64,000 nucleotides of DNA. Source: Euleptes europaea (Eukaryota; Chordata; Lepidosauria; Squamata; Sphaerodactylidae). Numbering within the stretch: the first letter of the stretch is position 1; each line of letters begins with the position of its first letter. The stretch is taken from NCBI RefSeq assembly GCF_029931775.1, contig NC_079332.1, positions 17,377,186 through 17,441,185 on the forward strand. The letters run 5' to 3'. The notes beneath the pieces were generated by a model. The model was given only the letters and a program-made list of their open reading frames with translations, did not search any database and was not told where the DNA came from. A program made the translations under genes and the position numbers. This document shows positions 1 to 11,167 of this stretch, in pieces.

Positions 1-24
1 TTAACCACTACACCATGCTGGCTT
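1..24 (-). repeat. tRNA-derived SINE, 5' end fragment
   Basis: This is the reverse complement of the SINE head (gccagcatggtgtagtgg), which holds the A-box-like part of the tRNA-derived promoter. The rest lies outside the window or was lost. Confidence 0.6.
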
Positions 25-103
25 TACTGCTAGAAGGAAATACCATCTGGAATTGGTTCTCGTAGGTTATCCGGGCTGTGTAACCGTGGTCTTGGTATTT
101 TCT

Positions 104-148
104 TTCCTGACGTTTCGCCAGCAGCTGTGGCCGGCATCTTCAGAGGAG
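104..148 (-). ncRNA. Hammerhead-ribozyme-like core
   Basis: On the minus strand CTGAAGA (143-137) is followed by a stem with GCC/GGC, then GAAAC (116-112) and GTC (111-109). Stem I is TCCT with AGGA. Stem III would be the self-complementary ACGT, the very short form reported for retroelement hammerheads. One extra base lies between CTGAAGA and stem II, so activity is uncertain. Confidence 0.5.
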
Positions 149-182
149 TAACACTGAAGGACAGTGTCTCTCCTCTGTGTTA

Positions 183-229
183 CTCCTCTGAAGATGCCTG
201 CCACCGCTGCGGGCGAAACGTCAGGAAAG
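183..229 (+). ncRNA. Hammerhead-ribozyme-like core, second arm
   Basis: This is the mirror of the core on the other strand: CTGAAGA at 188-194, GAAAC at 215-219, GTC at 220-222, with TCCT before and AGGA after as stem I. The two copies are inverted, so a read-through RNA would contain one sense and one antisense core and could fold into one long hairpin. Confidence 0.5.
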
Positions 230-324
230 AAAAAACCAACACCACGGTTACACAGCCCGGATAACCTACGAGAACCAATGAACTCTGACCGTGAAAGCCT
301 TCGACCATCTGGAATGCCTGAACC

Positions 325-560
325 CAGCCTCAGTTCTGGAGGACTGCCCATGCCCTTATGAACCTGCCCTGCCATTCTGGCCATCTTCGGAGGCCCTGCT
401 TTGGGTGAGATGGGTGGCAACCCCGGAGAGGGCCTTCTCGGTCGTGGCCCCAAAGGTCTGGAACTCTCTCCCCAGGGAAACTCCTCTGTCCCCTTCTGTT
501 GCCATCTTCCTCTGCCGGGTGAAGACTTTTTCATTTAGTTTGGCATTCCCTCCACCATCC
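325..560 (+). repeat. L2-like LINE 3' end fragment
   Basis: Translation gives the conserved tail of an L2-type reverse transcriptase ORF (PERAFSVVAPKVWNSLPRE), as also seen at 9.27-9.98 kb. The 5' part is missing. Confidence 0.6.
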
Positions 561-639
561 CTCCTTCCTAACCCACGTTTCACTTGCTGTCTTCGTGTTT
601 TGTATGTATCCCTGGAAGAAAAAAGAACTGTGTATCCCT

Positions 640-835
640 CATCCAGTATGCATATTTCTCATAGAGTTGGAAGGGTTCTCCAGGGTCATCTTGTCCAACC
701 ACCTGCGCAATGCAGGGAATTCACAACTACCTCCCCGCTCCGACACCCCCAGTGACCCCTGCTCCATGCCCGGAAGATGGCCAAGATGCCCTCCCTCTCA
801 TGATCTGCCTACGGTCATAGGCCATTTAGGCGTGG
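640..835 (-). repeat. CR1 LINE 3' end
   Basis: The reverse complement carries the CR1 tail also seen at 15.0, 21.0, 24.5 and 32.1 kb (catctagtccaacccc in sense to this strand, then the tgccctccctctcatgatc block). It has diverged. Confidence 0.75.
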
Positions 836-1186
836 TAAATAGCAGCGTGTTCCAGGCTTAAGTGCCCTGCATATTTTTTTTATTTCTTCATGGTGAACCA
901 TCATTCCAGCTGTCACTGCTTTGCATTTCTTAAGAGCCCCTTTAACGCGACCTTTTGTATTTGCTCCGCCCCTGTCTCAAAGCATTTACTGAAGGAACCA
1001 TGAAAAATCACAGCCACGGCTTAGCTATGCAAACAACCATTGCTAATAGCTATGCAAATGAAGGAACAAAGGAGCTGATGAGTGGGGGTGGTGGAATTTC
1101 TCCTCTTGCATCGGGACCAGGAATAGGGCGGATTTTAAAAAGCAGCTTTGAGCTAGCATCAGAATCGATCCTGCATAAATGGCCAT

Positions 1187-1475
1187 AGAATCAGCATTGC
1201 TGACAGATGGCCATCTAGCCTCTACTTAAAAACCGCCACGGAAGGAGAGCTCAAAATCTCCTGAGGAACCGCTCTGTTAGAAAATTCTTCCTAATGTTTA
1301 GACAGAAACTCTTTGGATTTAATTTCAACCCGTTGGTTTTGGTCTGACCTTCTGGGGCAACAGAAAACAACTCGGCACCATCCTTTATATGACAGCCCTT
1401 CAAGTACTTGAAGATGGTGATCATATCACCTCTCAGTCTTCTCCTCTGCAGGCTAAACATACTCATTTTTGTTAC
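1187..1475 (-). repeat. CR1 LINE, end of ORF2
   Basis: The minus-strand translation has the CR1 C-terminal motifs RRRLRGDMITIFKYLKGCH and GLKLNPKSF. It is probably the same insertion as, or adjacent to, the fragment at 640-835. Confidence 0.8.
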
Positions 1476-1609
1476 CCAGGTGTAGAACTTTGCCCATGTC
1501 CTTGTTGAATTGCATAGACTCCCAACAGGAAAGTGTGGGTCCAGCGAGCAACGGACCGCAGGGAAAGCTCCCATGCATAAAACGACATGTCCGTGGGCCA
1601 GTCATATTC

Positions 1610-1728
1610 TCTCAGCCTCACCAACCTCACAGGGTTGTTGTGAGGGAAAAAAATGGAGGAGAGCGGCGTCAGCTGCTTGGGGTCCCCAATGGGGAGAATG
1701 GCGGGGTACAAATGAAGTAAATAAATAA
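1610..1728 (+). repeat. Sauria-type SINE, 3' half
   Basis: Contains the typical cacagggttgttgtgagg block, then ggggagaatggcggggtacaaatg and an aaataaata tail. The tRNA-like head is missing. Confidence 0.7.
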
Positions 1729-1729
1729 A

Positions 1730-2150
1730 AACACGTACCTAATAAAATAAATAAGTTTTCAAAAGCCGGCCAAACACACAAGCAGTGCAAATGAACACTC
1801 CTTTGCCAGGCAGCACGCCTTTGCCTCCACTTGGGTATTTGCAAATTAAGTGGATCCTACCAGGAAGCTCGCTCTCTCTTTTTCCCACACCCAAAGGAAA
1901 TCAAACCCGACAGCACAGCTCCTGGAATTCCTCAACACCCTTGGGAGTGGGGAGCCGCATGAAAGGTGTCTGAATCTCTCCTCCCTTCTTCCTCCCGCCA
2001 CCTTGTAAAAACAAAAATCCTCCGCAACCGTTGCAAATATGGGGTCACTCAAGGACAAAGGGCCCTTTTAATGTCTTGAAGCAAGATTAACGTTGAATAG
2101 GGTAAAACCGGGATTCTTCAGCAAAGCATAGAAAGAACCAGGCACACCCC
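1730..2150. other. No recognised feature
   Basis: Intergenic sequence. I see no gene and no repeat that I can name. Confidence 0.5.
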
Positions 2151-2152
2151 TC

Positions 2153-2339
2153 ATTGGCCATTTATTCATGGAAGGTTTTGCATTGGATTTGTCACTCTAT
2201 AGATGCACATTTCCCCCATCTGAATTCTCAAAACTCTGCAGGGCGGCTTATTGTTGAGTTTTGAGAATATGGATGGGGAAAAAGTGCATCTAAAGAGTGG
2301 CAAATCCAATGCAAAACCTTCCATGAATAAATGGCCAAT
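2153..2339. mobile_element. Hairpin MITE, 83-bp arms
   Basis: Arms 2153-2235 and 2257-2339 are close inverted complements (attggccatttattcatgg against ccatgaataaatggccaat) with a 21-bp loop. Almost the whole unit is arm. No clear target duplication is visible. It is likely a non-autonomous DNA element; the superfamily is undetermined. Confidence 0.7.
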
Positions 2340-3080
2340 TATGTTTGCTGTGTATTTTTTTCCTTCTCTTAGTAGAGATTACTTCCTGGAAGAGGACATT
2401 AACCAGGCGGCTAGCCTCCGGGCAACAGAAGCAGAGGATTCGGGCAGATGAACTGAATATGCTCCTTTGCTCTGCAAAGCGTGTAAAAGGGGAAGGCCCT
2501 TGTATACGCTTGCCAGAGTAAGAGGGTGCTTATAAATACACAATGCTGTGTGTGTTTTGTGCGCGAGTGCAGCTTTCCTTCCAGAGCGGGCACACAACTC
2601 AGGGGAAAGGCTGGCTGCAAAGTCAGGAATTGTGATGGCGAGGTTTGATTTCTGTCTCGACTGAGCGCTGCCAAGTTTTCCCGCTCCCGTTGAAGCAGGA
2701 AAGCAGGCAAACCTAATGGGGTGGGGGGGCTTTTTAGTTCTGCTATTCCTGGGTTTTATGAGCCTGGAGCCATATCACTGGGAATCATTATCTTTCTTTT
2801 ATTTTTTCAGAACAGGCTTGGAGGAGGTTTTGGCTTAGCCTGGAGAGAGGATTTTTTTTTTTTTTTGTCAAAAGGTTCTGCATCCAATGCTTTTATCAGG
2901 CAATAAATATGTCATGTGTTGGCACTTGGCAAGATATCTGCTGGCTTGCACAACAACGCCTGAGAACCCTACATCTCCACAACTTGGAAAACCACTGTCG
3001 AATGTTCTAAATCTGATTAAGAAATGCCCAGGTCAGGCCTAATCCAGTGCAGGAGATTCACACTTGGATGGTGTTCAGGG
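2340..3080. other. No recognised feature
   Basis: Intergenic. I see no supported gene, only short homopolymer runs (T-run near 2851). Confidence 0.5.
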
Positions 3081-3083
3081 AGG

Positions 3084-3390
3084 AGGAGGAGGAGAAGAGT
3101 TGGTTTTTACATGCCGACTTACTCTACCACTTAAGGCAGAATCAAACTGGTTTACAATCACCTTCCCTTCCCCTCCCCACAACAGACACCCTGTGAGGTA
3201 GGTGGGGCTGAGACAGTGTGACTAGCCCAAGGTCACCCAGCTGGCTTCATGTGGAGGAGTGGGGAAACCAACCCAATTCACCAGATTAGAGTCCGCCGCT
3301 CATGTGGAGTGGGGAGTCAAACCCAGTTCTCCAGATCAGAGACCACCGCTCCAGACCACCACTCTTAGCCGTGACATCTCGCTGGCTCAA
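3084..3390 (-). repeat. tRNA-derived SINE (about 300 bp, CTT tail)
   Basis: On the minus strand the unit starts with the tRNA-like head and ends with cggcatgtaaaaaccaac followed by (CTT/CCT)n. Between them is the doubled block gggaaaccaaccc / ggggagtcaaaccc. The same family recurs at 7.1, 10.0, 23.3, 27.0, 37.3, 50.0 and 53.3 kb. Confidence 0.85.
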
Positions 3391-3994
3391 CAGCCGGGGA
3401 TGGATATTTCAAAGAGGCGAGTGCAGGAAATTTTCCCGGTGGGTTGGACCCTGTGGCTTCAACCTGTCCACATTCCACAGGAAAAGGAACTTCAAATCTG
3501 CTCCCGGAGGCAGCCTCCTCTCTTTCCTAATCTGCCTCCTTCGCTCTCAGCAAAACAGTGACGTGAGATTGCTATCTGATGGCTAAATTCTGCTCTCCGC
3601 CTAAGGTGACTCCCGATGGGCCTTTTGCACTAATAACCCTTGTTTCCCGCAAGGGGAGTTGATTGTCAGGTGATAGTTCCCCAATAGCTTGTGCTCCTGA
3701 AGGACAACTTGGAGAAGGTGGTTCGTCTGTTGAGGAAGGAGGTCGTTTTCTCTCCCTCCCCACCCACTCAGCTCATACAGGCTAGCTAGCAGATATGCTG
3801 CCCTTCAGGAGTGTCTCATTGTCTCCACGATGCGCTCCTCCCATATTTGCAAATGAAGCAATTTTTATTTTCTGGGGAGTGGCAATAGCTCAGTGGCCTC
3901 CCAAACCTGCTTGCACTGCAGCGGTTCCCAGGTTCCATCTCTGGTGTCTCCAGCCAAGGGATCTCAGCTCTGGCAGAGGCAGGTCTGGGGCTCA

Positions 3995-4455
3995 GGGTTG
4001 TTTAGCTTGGAAAGAAGGTGGTTAAGGGGAGACGTGTGGAGAGAATGGGCAGGGAGGAACTCGTCTCCCTGTCTTGTAATACCGGAACGCAGGGTCATCT
4101 GCTAAAGCTGTAGGGTGAGAGATTCAACACTGATAAAAGGCAATGCATAGTTAAATTGTGGAACTCCCTGCCCCAGGATGTGGTGATGGCTGACAACTTG
4201 GAAGGCTTTAAGAGGGGAGTGGTCATGCTCATGGAGGAGAGGGCTATCCATGGCTACTAGTCAAAATGGATACTAGTCAGGATGCGTACCAGTTCTCTCC
4301 AGGATCAGAGGAGGAGGCCTGTTTTATTAGGTATTGTGGAACACAGGCAGGACAATGCTGCTGCAGAGGTCTTGGCCACTGTGTGAACAGACTGCTGGAC
4401 TTGATGGGTCTTGGTCTGATCCAGCAGGGTTTTTCTGATGTTCTTATGAAGGAAG
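3995..4455 (+). repeat. CR1-like LINE 3' end (second subfamily)
   Basis: Reads tttagcttggaaagaagg and gtggaactccctgccccagg, then ends with a tgatgttcttatg tail. The same subfamily is better preserved at 59.25-59.83 kb. Confidence 0.75.
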
Positions 4456-4566
4456 GGCTGGGAAACAGATACATTTCCAATCAGAGGAGACCCTACTGAG
4501 CTAGAGGCACTAAATATCTGCATAGATAAAACCCAGCTTCAGGTACTTACTATGGAAAACAACAGT

Positions 4567-4870
4567 GCCCTGACCTGGATGGTCCAGGCTAGCCTGATTT
4601 CATCCATTTTCAGAAGCTAAGCGGGGCAGGCCCTGGTTAGTCCTTGGATGGGAGACCACCAAGAAAGTCCAAGATGGCTACACAGAGGCAGGCAATGGCA
4701 AACCACCTCTGTTCGTCTCTTACTTTGACCCGGATGGCCCAGGCTAGTCCTATCTGGAAAGCTAAGCAGGGTCAGCCTTGGTTAGCACTTAGATGGGAGA
4801 CACCCAAGGAAGTCCACGGTTGCTATGCAGAGGCAGGCAACGGCAAACCACCTCTGTTCCTTTCTTGTTT
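4567..4870 (+). repeat. 5S rRNA-derived SINE, two tandem copies
   Basis: Both copies have the 5S rRNA internal promoter layout: gaagctaagcggggcagg / aaagctaagcagggtcag, then ggttag..cttggatgggagacc. A constant tail (gaggcaggcaatggcaaacc) follows each. It resembles the known 5S-Sauria SINE of lizards. Confidence 0.85.
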
Positions 4871-4873
4871 TGA

Positions 4874-5120
4874 AAAGAATATTTGGTTTTTATATGCTGA
4901 CTTTCTCCACCTTTTAAGGAGAATCAAACCAGCTTACAATCTCCTTCCCTACCTCTCCCCACAACACCCTGTGAGGTCGGTGGGGCTGAGAGAGTTCCGA
5001 GAGAACTGTGACTAGCCCAAGGTCACCCAGTAGGCTTCCTGTGGAGGAGCAGGGAAACGAACCCGGCTCTCCAAGATTAGAGTCCACCGCTCTTAACCAC
5101 TACACCACGCTGGCTCTCCT
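4874..5120 (-). repeat. tRNA-derived SINE
   Basis: Same family as 3084-3390. It ends at the head (ccactacaccacgctggctc). One of the two inner blocks is absent, giving a shorter unit. Confidence 0.85.
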
Positions 5121-6520
5121 ATGGGGTCACCATAAGTTGGTTGTGACCTGACTTCCACCAGCCTCTAGCACTGCCTCTCCTGAAGGAAACCAAGTCTGGA
5201 AGTTCTGATCACTTGAAGAAGCAGGGAATGCCTAACATGAAAGTGGACTTCTTATGAACAGGAGGCAGCCGAATGAAATATCTGTGGTCTTCTTACCGAA
5301 GGGAGCGAGAGAGATCCAGAAAACCCAGATGAGATCAAAGTTTTATAAAGTCCTCCACGGCGGATGGAAACATGGTCCCCTCTCATTGAAACTGTTCAAA
5401 GGTCTACTGGGGAATCAAAAGGCTTCGATGCGTTTGCTCTCCAGGTGTGTGTGCATTCTGGGAAAGAGCCATTCTTCCTTCTAGACACGGTGGCTTTGTT
5501 TTCCTTCAAGGTCACCAGCTTTGAGACACAATGCGAAGTGCTTACTTTCCTCTCCCCAACTCTGCCCTTTGCCAGTGAATGTACCATGTGAGGAGATCGG
5601 CATAGCCAAAGTCAACAGGTTTCACAAAATGGGGTGAGGGAGAGGAACCAAATTGGCACTTCGGATTTTTTTTAATTGCTCGATTTCTTATGAATGAATA
5701 CCTGGAACACCAAGCGGTATTGCAGTCTGAGAAATTGCAGTCCTTCTCTTTTTGCACAGAGCTTTAGAGGGTTGAAAGCCCATCTCAAGTAGTACACTGG
5801 CCTTTTATACAAGGGTTGTTCCCATTGGATGTGCTTCTCAGTGCACAGTATTTGCAGTCAAATTCTCAAATCGCTCTGCACAGGGGTTTAAAACTGACCA
5901 ACACGCACCGTGAAACTGACCATATCAGCAGCCTCATAGGTTGTTTGTGATTATTTTAGAGTTTTTGCTAGGGGCAAACAAAAGAAAAACCTGTTGGATC
6001 AGGCTGAGGTCTGAAACTGACCACACTCACTGTGAAACTGACCAAATAAGTAGCCTCATAGTATTCCATGGCATTCCAGCTTTGAGGGGAGGGGTTGGAT
6101 GGAGGGGAAAGACAAGTGGGAGGGAGAAGCGAGAATGGGCGAGGGGAGAAAACCCTGAATTGACAAGAATGCACTGGATTAGCTTTCGATTTGAGATCAA
6201 GGCAGACATTAAACTTGGGCTAAAGCAGTATCCACAAAATGTGGGGAAAATGCGAGTGGAGAGGGGGGCGACTTCTAAAGGTCGGAAAATACATGCATAA
6301 TGAAAACAAAGCCCCAAAGTACTCGGGGCTTGACAGCGATGGAAACAAACTGTTCATAAAAGGCCACTGTCTGTACCTCTCACAATCACCTTGTAAGGTA
6401 GACCTTCCCACATTACAAGGACGCTGGCTTTCCCAGGGGCACCGTGGGTGAGTTCCTCACTCAGATGGGATTTGAGCCACTTCTGCGCTCAGGCGCTCAG
6501 TCAGTACAGGAGGTCTGCAT
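5121..6520. other. No recognised gene
   Basis: Intergenic stretch with a local repeat of a 30-40 bp unit (gtgaaactgaccatatcagcag near 5911 and gtgaaactgaccaaataagtag near 6033). I see no other recognisable feature. Confidence 0.4.
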
Positions 6521-6524
6521 ACTC

Positions 6525-6727
6525 TAGCTGTACTGGAGATCTCCCACTATTACAACTGAACTCCAGGCAACAGAGGTCAGATCCCCTGGAGAAAATGGCT
6601 GCTTTGGAAGGTAGCCTCTGTGGCATTATACCCTGCTGAGGTCCCTCCTCTCTCTGAACCCCACCCTCTTCAGGCTCTACCTCCCAAAATCTTCAGGTAT
6701 TTCCCACCCTGGAGCTGGCAACCCTAG
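6525..6727 (+). mobile_element. TAGGGTTGCC MITE, 5'-truncated
   Basis: Contains gatctcccactattacaac, ggagaaaatggctgc and the end ctggcaacccta. The first ~20 bp are missing. Confidence 0.8.
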
Positions 6728-6872
6728 CATACCCCCACCCCACCCCCACTTCCCTTTGAGCCCCCAACCCTGCAATCCCAGACGGAATTACACCTGGCAA
6801 AGCCCACTGCAGGGAGTAACTGTGTTCAGGATTGCACTGCCAATGACAAGCTAGTCAGTGATGTGTGTGTGG

Positions 6873-7092
6873 TGGGGTTGCCAACCTCCAGGTGGGGCCT
6901 GGAGCTCTCCCGGAATTAGAATTGATCTCTAGACTACAGAGATCAGTTACCCTGGAAAAAATGGCTGCTTTGGAGGGCGGGCTCTATGGCATCGTAGTCT
7001 GCTGAGGTCCCTCCCTTCCCCATTCATCCCCCCTTCCCCAGGCTTCACCCCCAAATCTCCAGGAATTTCCCAACCTGGAGTTGGCAGCCCTA
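6873..7092 (+). mobile_element. TAGGGTTGCC MITE
   Basis: Full-length copy from ggggttgccaacctccagg to ttggcagccctag, about 220 bp. Confidence 0.85.
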
Positions 7093-7120
7093 GTGTGTTG
7101 GCTGGCGCTGGCCCACTTCC

Positions 7121-7398
7121 TCAAGAAGAAGAAGAAGGAAGAAGAAGAAGAGTTGGTTTTTATATGCCAGTTTTCTCAACCCTTTTTTTAAAGGAGAATC
7201 AAACTGTCTTACAATCTCCTTCCCTTCCTCTCCCCACAACAGACACCTTGTTAGGTAGGTGAGGCTGAGATTGTTCAGAGAGAACTGTGACTGGCCCAAG
7301 GTCACCCAGCAGGCTCCAGGTGGAGGAGCAGGGAATCGAAACCGGTTCGCCAGATTAGAGTCCACCACTGCTCTCAACCACTACACCACACTGGCTCT
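7121..7398 (-). repeat. tRNA-derived SINE
   Basis: Runs from a (GAA)n tail to ccactacaccacactggctc. Same family as 3084-3390. Confidence 0.85.
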
Positions 7399-7399
7399 A

Positions 7400-7970
7400 G
7401 TCGTGAGGAGTTCCAGGGGATCATGCTGGCCGAGCTGAACGGCCACCTCTTGCAGACTTCTAGCCATCGGATCAGCCAAGCCAGAAAACCTGCTGACTGG
7501 TTGCTGGGAACGAATAACCCAGCCCCCAGAACTGTGCTGGTTTGAGCAGCGCCAAGATACAGCCCTTCTGCAGCCATGGCTGATCCGGCAATGCAATCCT
7601 TTACTGTCTCATATTATTGGAGGCACTTGTTCCGTGCAGTTAGCAGAAGGAGAGCTTCTAAGCTCCTGGGGTGGGCGGGCAGAGAAAGCTTGACGGGACA
7701 TGTCCACTGGGGAGTTCAACAACCCCAGAAAATCCAGGTGTTCGTGTCAGGTGGCCAAGCCAAAGCCAGGGACTTCCATGAGCAGAAGCCAGTTGCTGAT
7801 CGCTCAGACCAGTTGGCACACGGTCTCTGCCAGGGATGGGCCGCGCAAGGCACATGCAAGGTAGCTGTCGTAAGCCTTAAGGGCACAGTGCACTGACACG
7901 TTTTTGTTAGTGGTGTGCCTTTCCCACACTTCCCAGCTTCGCTTTTTGCTCAGGTGCTCCCGGGTTATAT
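7400..7970. other. No recognised feature
   Basis: Unique-looking intergenic sequence with no supported gene. Confidence 0.4.
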
Positions 7971-7974
7971 AACT

Positions 7975-8302
7975 GCAGGTAACCAAGAAGGTTGACCGAA
8001 AAACCTAATAAAAGACAGAACAACAATGGGTTACATACAAAATAATTAACAAAGCTTGAATACAATGTAAATCATAAAACTTCCCATTAAAACCAAACAT
8101 GTTTCAGCCCTTCCTCAGGTGTATAAATTATTAAAACACGCACCTTAAAGTACAATAATCCAAAATATAAAATACAACAATTCTAACCAAGCTATAAGAC
8201 AAGTATAAGAAGTAGGGGCAGTTCATTAGCTAGATAAGCTTTATTATTGGGAATAACATAGGGCTATCCAGTATAATTTTTCAGAAAGTTGTAATATCTG
8301 GT
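7975..8302 (-). repeat. AT-rich insert with weak hammerhead-like core
   Basis: On the minus strand CTGAGGA (8118-8112) is followed by a very short stem and GAAAC (8105-8101), then ATGTT. Stem I does not pair convincingly. The stretch directly abuts the MITE at 8303. It may be a decayed member of the fold-back group. Confidence 0.3.
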
Positions 8303-8496
8303 TAGGGTCGCCAACCTCCAGGTACTAGCTGGAGATCTCCTGCTATTACAACTGATCTCCAGCCAATCAAGATCAGTTCACCTGGAGAAAATGGCTGCTT
8401 TGGCAATTGGACTCTATGGCCCTGAAGTCCCTCTCCTCCCCAAACCCTGCCTTTCTCAGGCTCCACCCGGTGGCAAAGAGGGACCTGACTACCCTA
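8303..8496 (+). mobile_element. TAGGGTTGCC MITE, gaagaggg end subtype
   Basis: Starts tagggtcgccaacctccagg. It ends ggtggcaaagagggacctgac..accct, the second 3' end subtype of this family. Confidence 0.85.
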
Positions 8497-8568
8497 AATA
8501 CGATGCAGTAAGGCACCCGCTCTAGGTGAACATGAAAATTATATTCCCGATTCCATATCTGTTCTTGA

Positions 8569-8792
8569 TAGGGTTGCCAGCTCCAGGTTGGGAAATACCT
8601 GGGTATTTTGGAGTGGGGGTGGAGCCTAGGGAGGGTGGGGTTTGGGGAGGGGAGAGACCTCAGCAAGGTATAAGGCCATAGAGTTCACCCTCCAAAGTAG
8701 CCATTTTCTCCAGGGGAAATGATCTTGATTGTCTGGAGATCAATTGTAATAGCAGGATATCTCCAGGTGCCACCTGGAAGATGGCAACCCTA
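8569..8792 (-). mobile_element. TAGGGTTGCC MITE
   Basis: Full-length copy, tagggttgccagctccagg to gatggcaaccctac. Confidence 0.85.
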
Positions 8793-9265
8793 CTCTAATG
8801 TGTGTGTATACATCCACAGCAAAATACATAACTTCCTGGGCTGGGCCCCAGACTCCATCTTGTTAGGATAGTTGTAGCTATTGAGAGATTTGCGATTGCT
8901 GCAGATCTATAGTTTTTTAAATTATAAGTCAGGTTTTATAGAATGGAATGTTTATGGTATATTACCATTCCTTGGACAGTTTAATGTAAAAGTGCAGTAG
9001 GGTTTTGTTTTTAACTATATTAATTCAGAAGGGTACTTTTTTGTCTGTCCAGAATCCACTGCCTGTTGCTTGCCAGTTCCCTCCAGTTCTAGTATTACGA
9101 ACAAAAAATTATTCACCCATGCTGACAATGCACTTTAGTAATAGATGAAAAGGGGATTTTCCCATTTCACACAGTAAAATCCTGTTGCGAAGTGCATTGG
9201 AAATGGATTATTCAGCATGTGTGAAGGGAAATCTCACTCTGTGCAGTTCCATGTAGCAGGTGCTT
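8793..9265. other. No recognised feature
   Basis: AT-rich intergenic sequence with no supported gene. Confidence 0.4.
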
Positions 9266-9269
9266 CCCA

Positions 9270-9985
9270 AAAGGGACTACCCTTGAATACTGTTCTGAGG
9301 CTGCGGCTTGTGCAGAATGCTGCTGCTGCTAGACTGCTACTCAGGGCCAGCGACAAGGATCACATGACCCCTATCCCTATAGCAATTACACTGGCTTCCA
9401 CTCCACTCCCAAACCCAAATCAAGCTGTTGGTTTTAACCTTTAAAACCTTACACGGCTTAGGACAGGGGTATTGGAAGGACCGTCTTCTCCCATACGTTC
9501 CTGCCTGGCAATTAAGATCATAGAGAGAGGCCCTCCTGACTGTCCCGTCAATCAAAGAATCAAGCTTGTCTGGTGAGCACAGGAGACAGGGCCTTTTTGG
9601 TGGCAGCCCCACGATTAAGCAGAGGCTAGACGGCCATCTGTCAGCAATGCTGATTCTATGACCTTGGGGAGTTCATTGGGAGGGAGGGCCTCTTGGCCAC
9701 CTTCTAGGCATGGAGTAGGGGGTCACTGGGGGTGTGGGGTGTGGGAGGTAGTTGTGAGTTTCCTGTATTGCGCAGGGGGTTGGACTAGATGACCCTGGTG
9801 GTCCCTTCCAACTCTGTGATTCTATGGAACAGCCTCCCCAGGGAGGCACGCCTGGCCCCTTCTCTTCCAATCTTTCCGAGGCAGTTTTATTTAGGGAAGT
9901 GCTACGTTGTGATTTTTAATTTTGGTTTTATGTATGTTGACGTCATCTGTTTTATGTATTTTATTTGTATTGTAAGCCGCCTTGA
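9270..9985 (+). repeat. L2-like LINE 3' end, interrupted by CR1
   Basis: The first part encodes an L2-type pattern (VQNAAAARLLLRASDKDHMTPI), and the frame resumes after 9830 with WNSLPREARLAPSLPIF. A CR1 tail separates the two parts. The 3' end gtattgtaagccgccttgag is the L2-like terminus, followed at once by a tRNA SINE. Confidence 0.75.
9608..9829 (+). repeat. CR1 LINE 3' end inserted in the L2-like LINE
   Basis: Carries gcagaggctagacggccatc through caactctgtgattcta, the CR1 terminal repeat. L2 coding sequence flanks it on both sides. Confidence 0.8.
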
Positions 9986-9989
9986 GCTC

Positions 9990-10283
9990 CAGAAGAAGAG
10001 TTGGTTTTTATATGCCGACTTTCTCTACCACTTAAGGAAGAATCAAACCTTCTTACAATCACCTTCCCTCCCCACATCAGACACTCTGGGAGGTAGGTGG
10101 GGCTATGAGAGCTGTGACCAGCCCAAGTCACCCAGCTAGCTTCATGTGGAGGAGTGGGGAAACCAACCCAGTTCACCAGATTAGACTCCACAGCTCATGT
10201 GGAGGAGTGGGGAATCGAACCCAGTTCTCCAGTTCAGAGTCCACCGCTCCAAAACACCGCTCTTAAACACTACACCACGGTGG
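9990..10283 (-). repeat. tRNA-derived SINE
   Basis: Full-length copy of the CTT-tailed SINE, abutting the L2-like 3' end. Confidence 0.85.
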
Positions 10284-10284
10284 A

Positions 10285-11165
10285 AGAAAGGTAGCTAATG
10301 AATGTTTTAAATAAATTAATTAAAAGCAGTCGGGGGGGGGATGGCGGCTCTATTGGAGCTTGTGACTCAGCAGATGGGGGTCTTGACCCAGATGGGGGTC
10401 TTGACCCAGCTTGACTCTTGGAGACCCCCGCTCTAGTCGATCCTGGAGGTTTTTTCCCCAGGCTGGTATGTTTGAGGGAGCTGAGAAACGTGTAGCTGCC
10501 CCACAGCTGCCCTTTCTTCCCCAAAGCTGCTCGGCTGGTTTTCTCCCATGGCTCGATGGCTCACGGGATCCCCTCCCTCCGCTGTGGAAGAAGGTGCACC
10601 CACGAAACGTGACAGACCGATGCGTTTCAACCGGGGTAGGAGGATTAACAGGAGAGAGGAAGAAAAGGAGGAGAGGCCCAGAGATTTGGTGGGGCTAGAA
10701 CAGGTGGAGGGAAGGGGTGAAACAGGGTTGCTGTCTACACAATAGCAGGGGAGAAAGCATTTGGGGCGGTTCCCAGGGTGTGGACACCCAGCAGGGGTGG
10801 CGCGGCAATCGCTCATTCGCTCCGTAGGACAGGAACCTCCGTCTAACCTTGCGCTGGCAAGGGTCCAGCTACGACACGAATCCTCCGGGTTTCCGGGCCC
10901 TGAAAGCTCTTCCCCAACCGTTTCCTAATAGGGAGGCCTGATTTAAAAGGAGTCGCCCGCGAGGCAAAAGAAGTCTCCCGCGGGACGTTCCACGCTTGTG
11001 GCGTCTTGTTTAAACCGGGGGCCCAAAGCAAGCAGCCACGGGGGCGACAGACCCTCACCAGCAGGCAGAGCTGTTTTGCTTGGGGGGCAGCCCAATTTTG
11101 AGGGATACCGTGCCAGTATTACACCCCACGGGAACTGCTCTCGTCGGGGCTGCACTAGGGTTGCC
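10285..11165. other. No recognised gene; moderately GC-rich
   Basis: Contains a direct repeat of gatgggggtcttgacccag at 10373-10409. No exon or repeat family is recognised. Confidence 0.4.
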
Positions 11166-11167
11166 GG

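Larger units (their letters stand above)
51..318. repeat. Fold-back element with two hammerhead-like cores
   Basis: Two arms of about 110 bp face each other around a short centre near 150-175. The left arm (51-153) reads as the reverse complement of the right arm (about 176-290). The right end continues into a stretch (tgaactctgaccgtgaaagc) that recurs at the left end of the copy at 54.1 kb, so both are one family. Each arm has CTGAAGA, a stem-loop, GAAAC and GTC in hammerhead order. Known: hammerhead motifs occur in Penelope-like retroelements. Inference: this is a non-autonomous relative. Confidence 0.7.

Noticed and set aside
4720-4810. Possible 5S rRNA gene
   Set aside because: Only the promoter portion of 5S is present, followed by a constant tail seen in other copies: a SINE.
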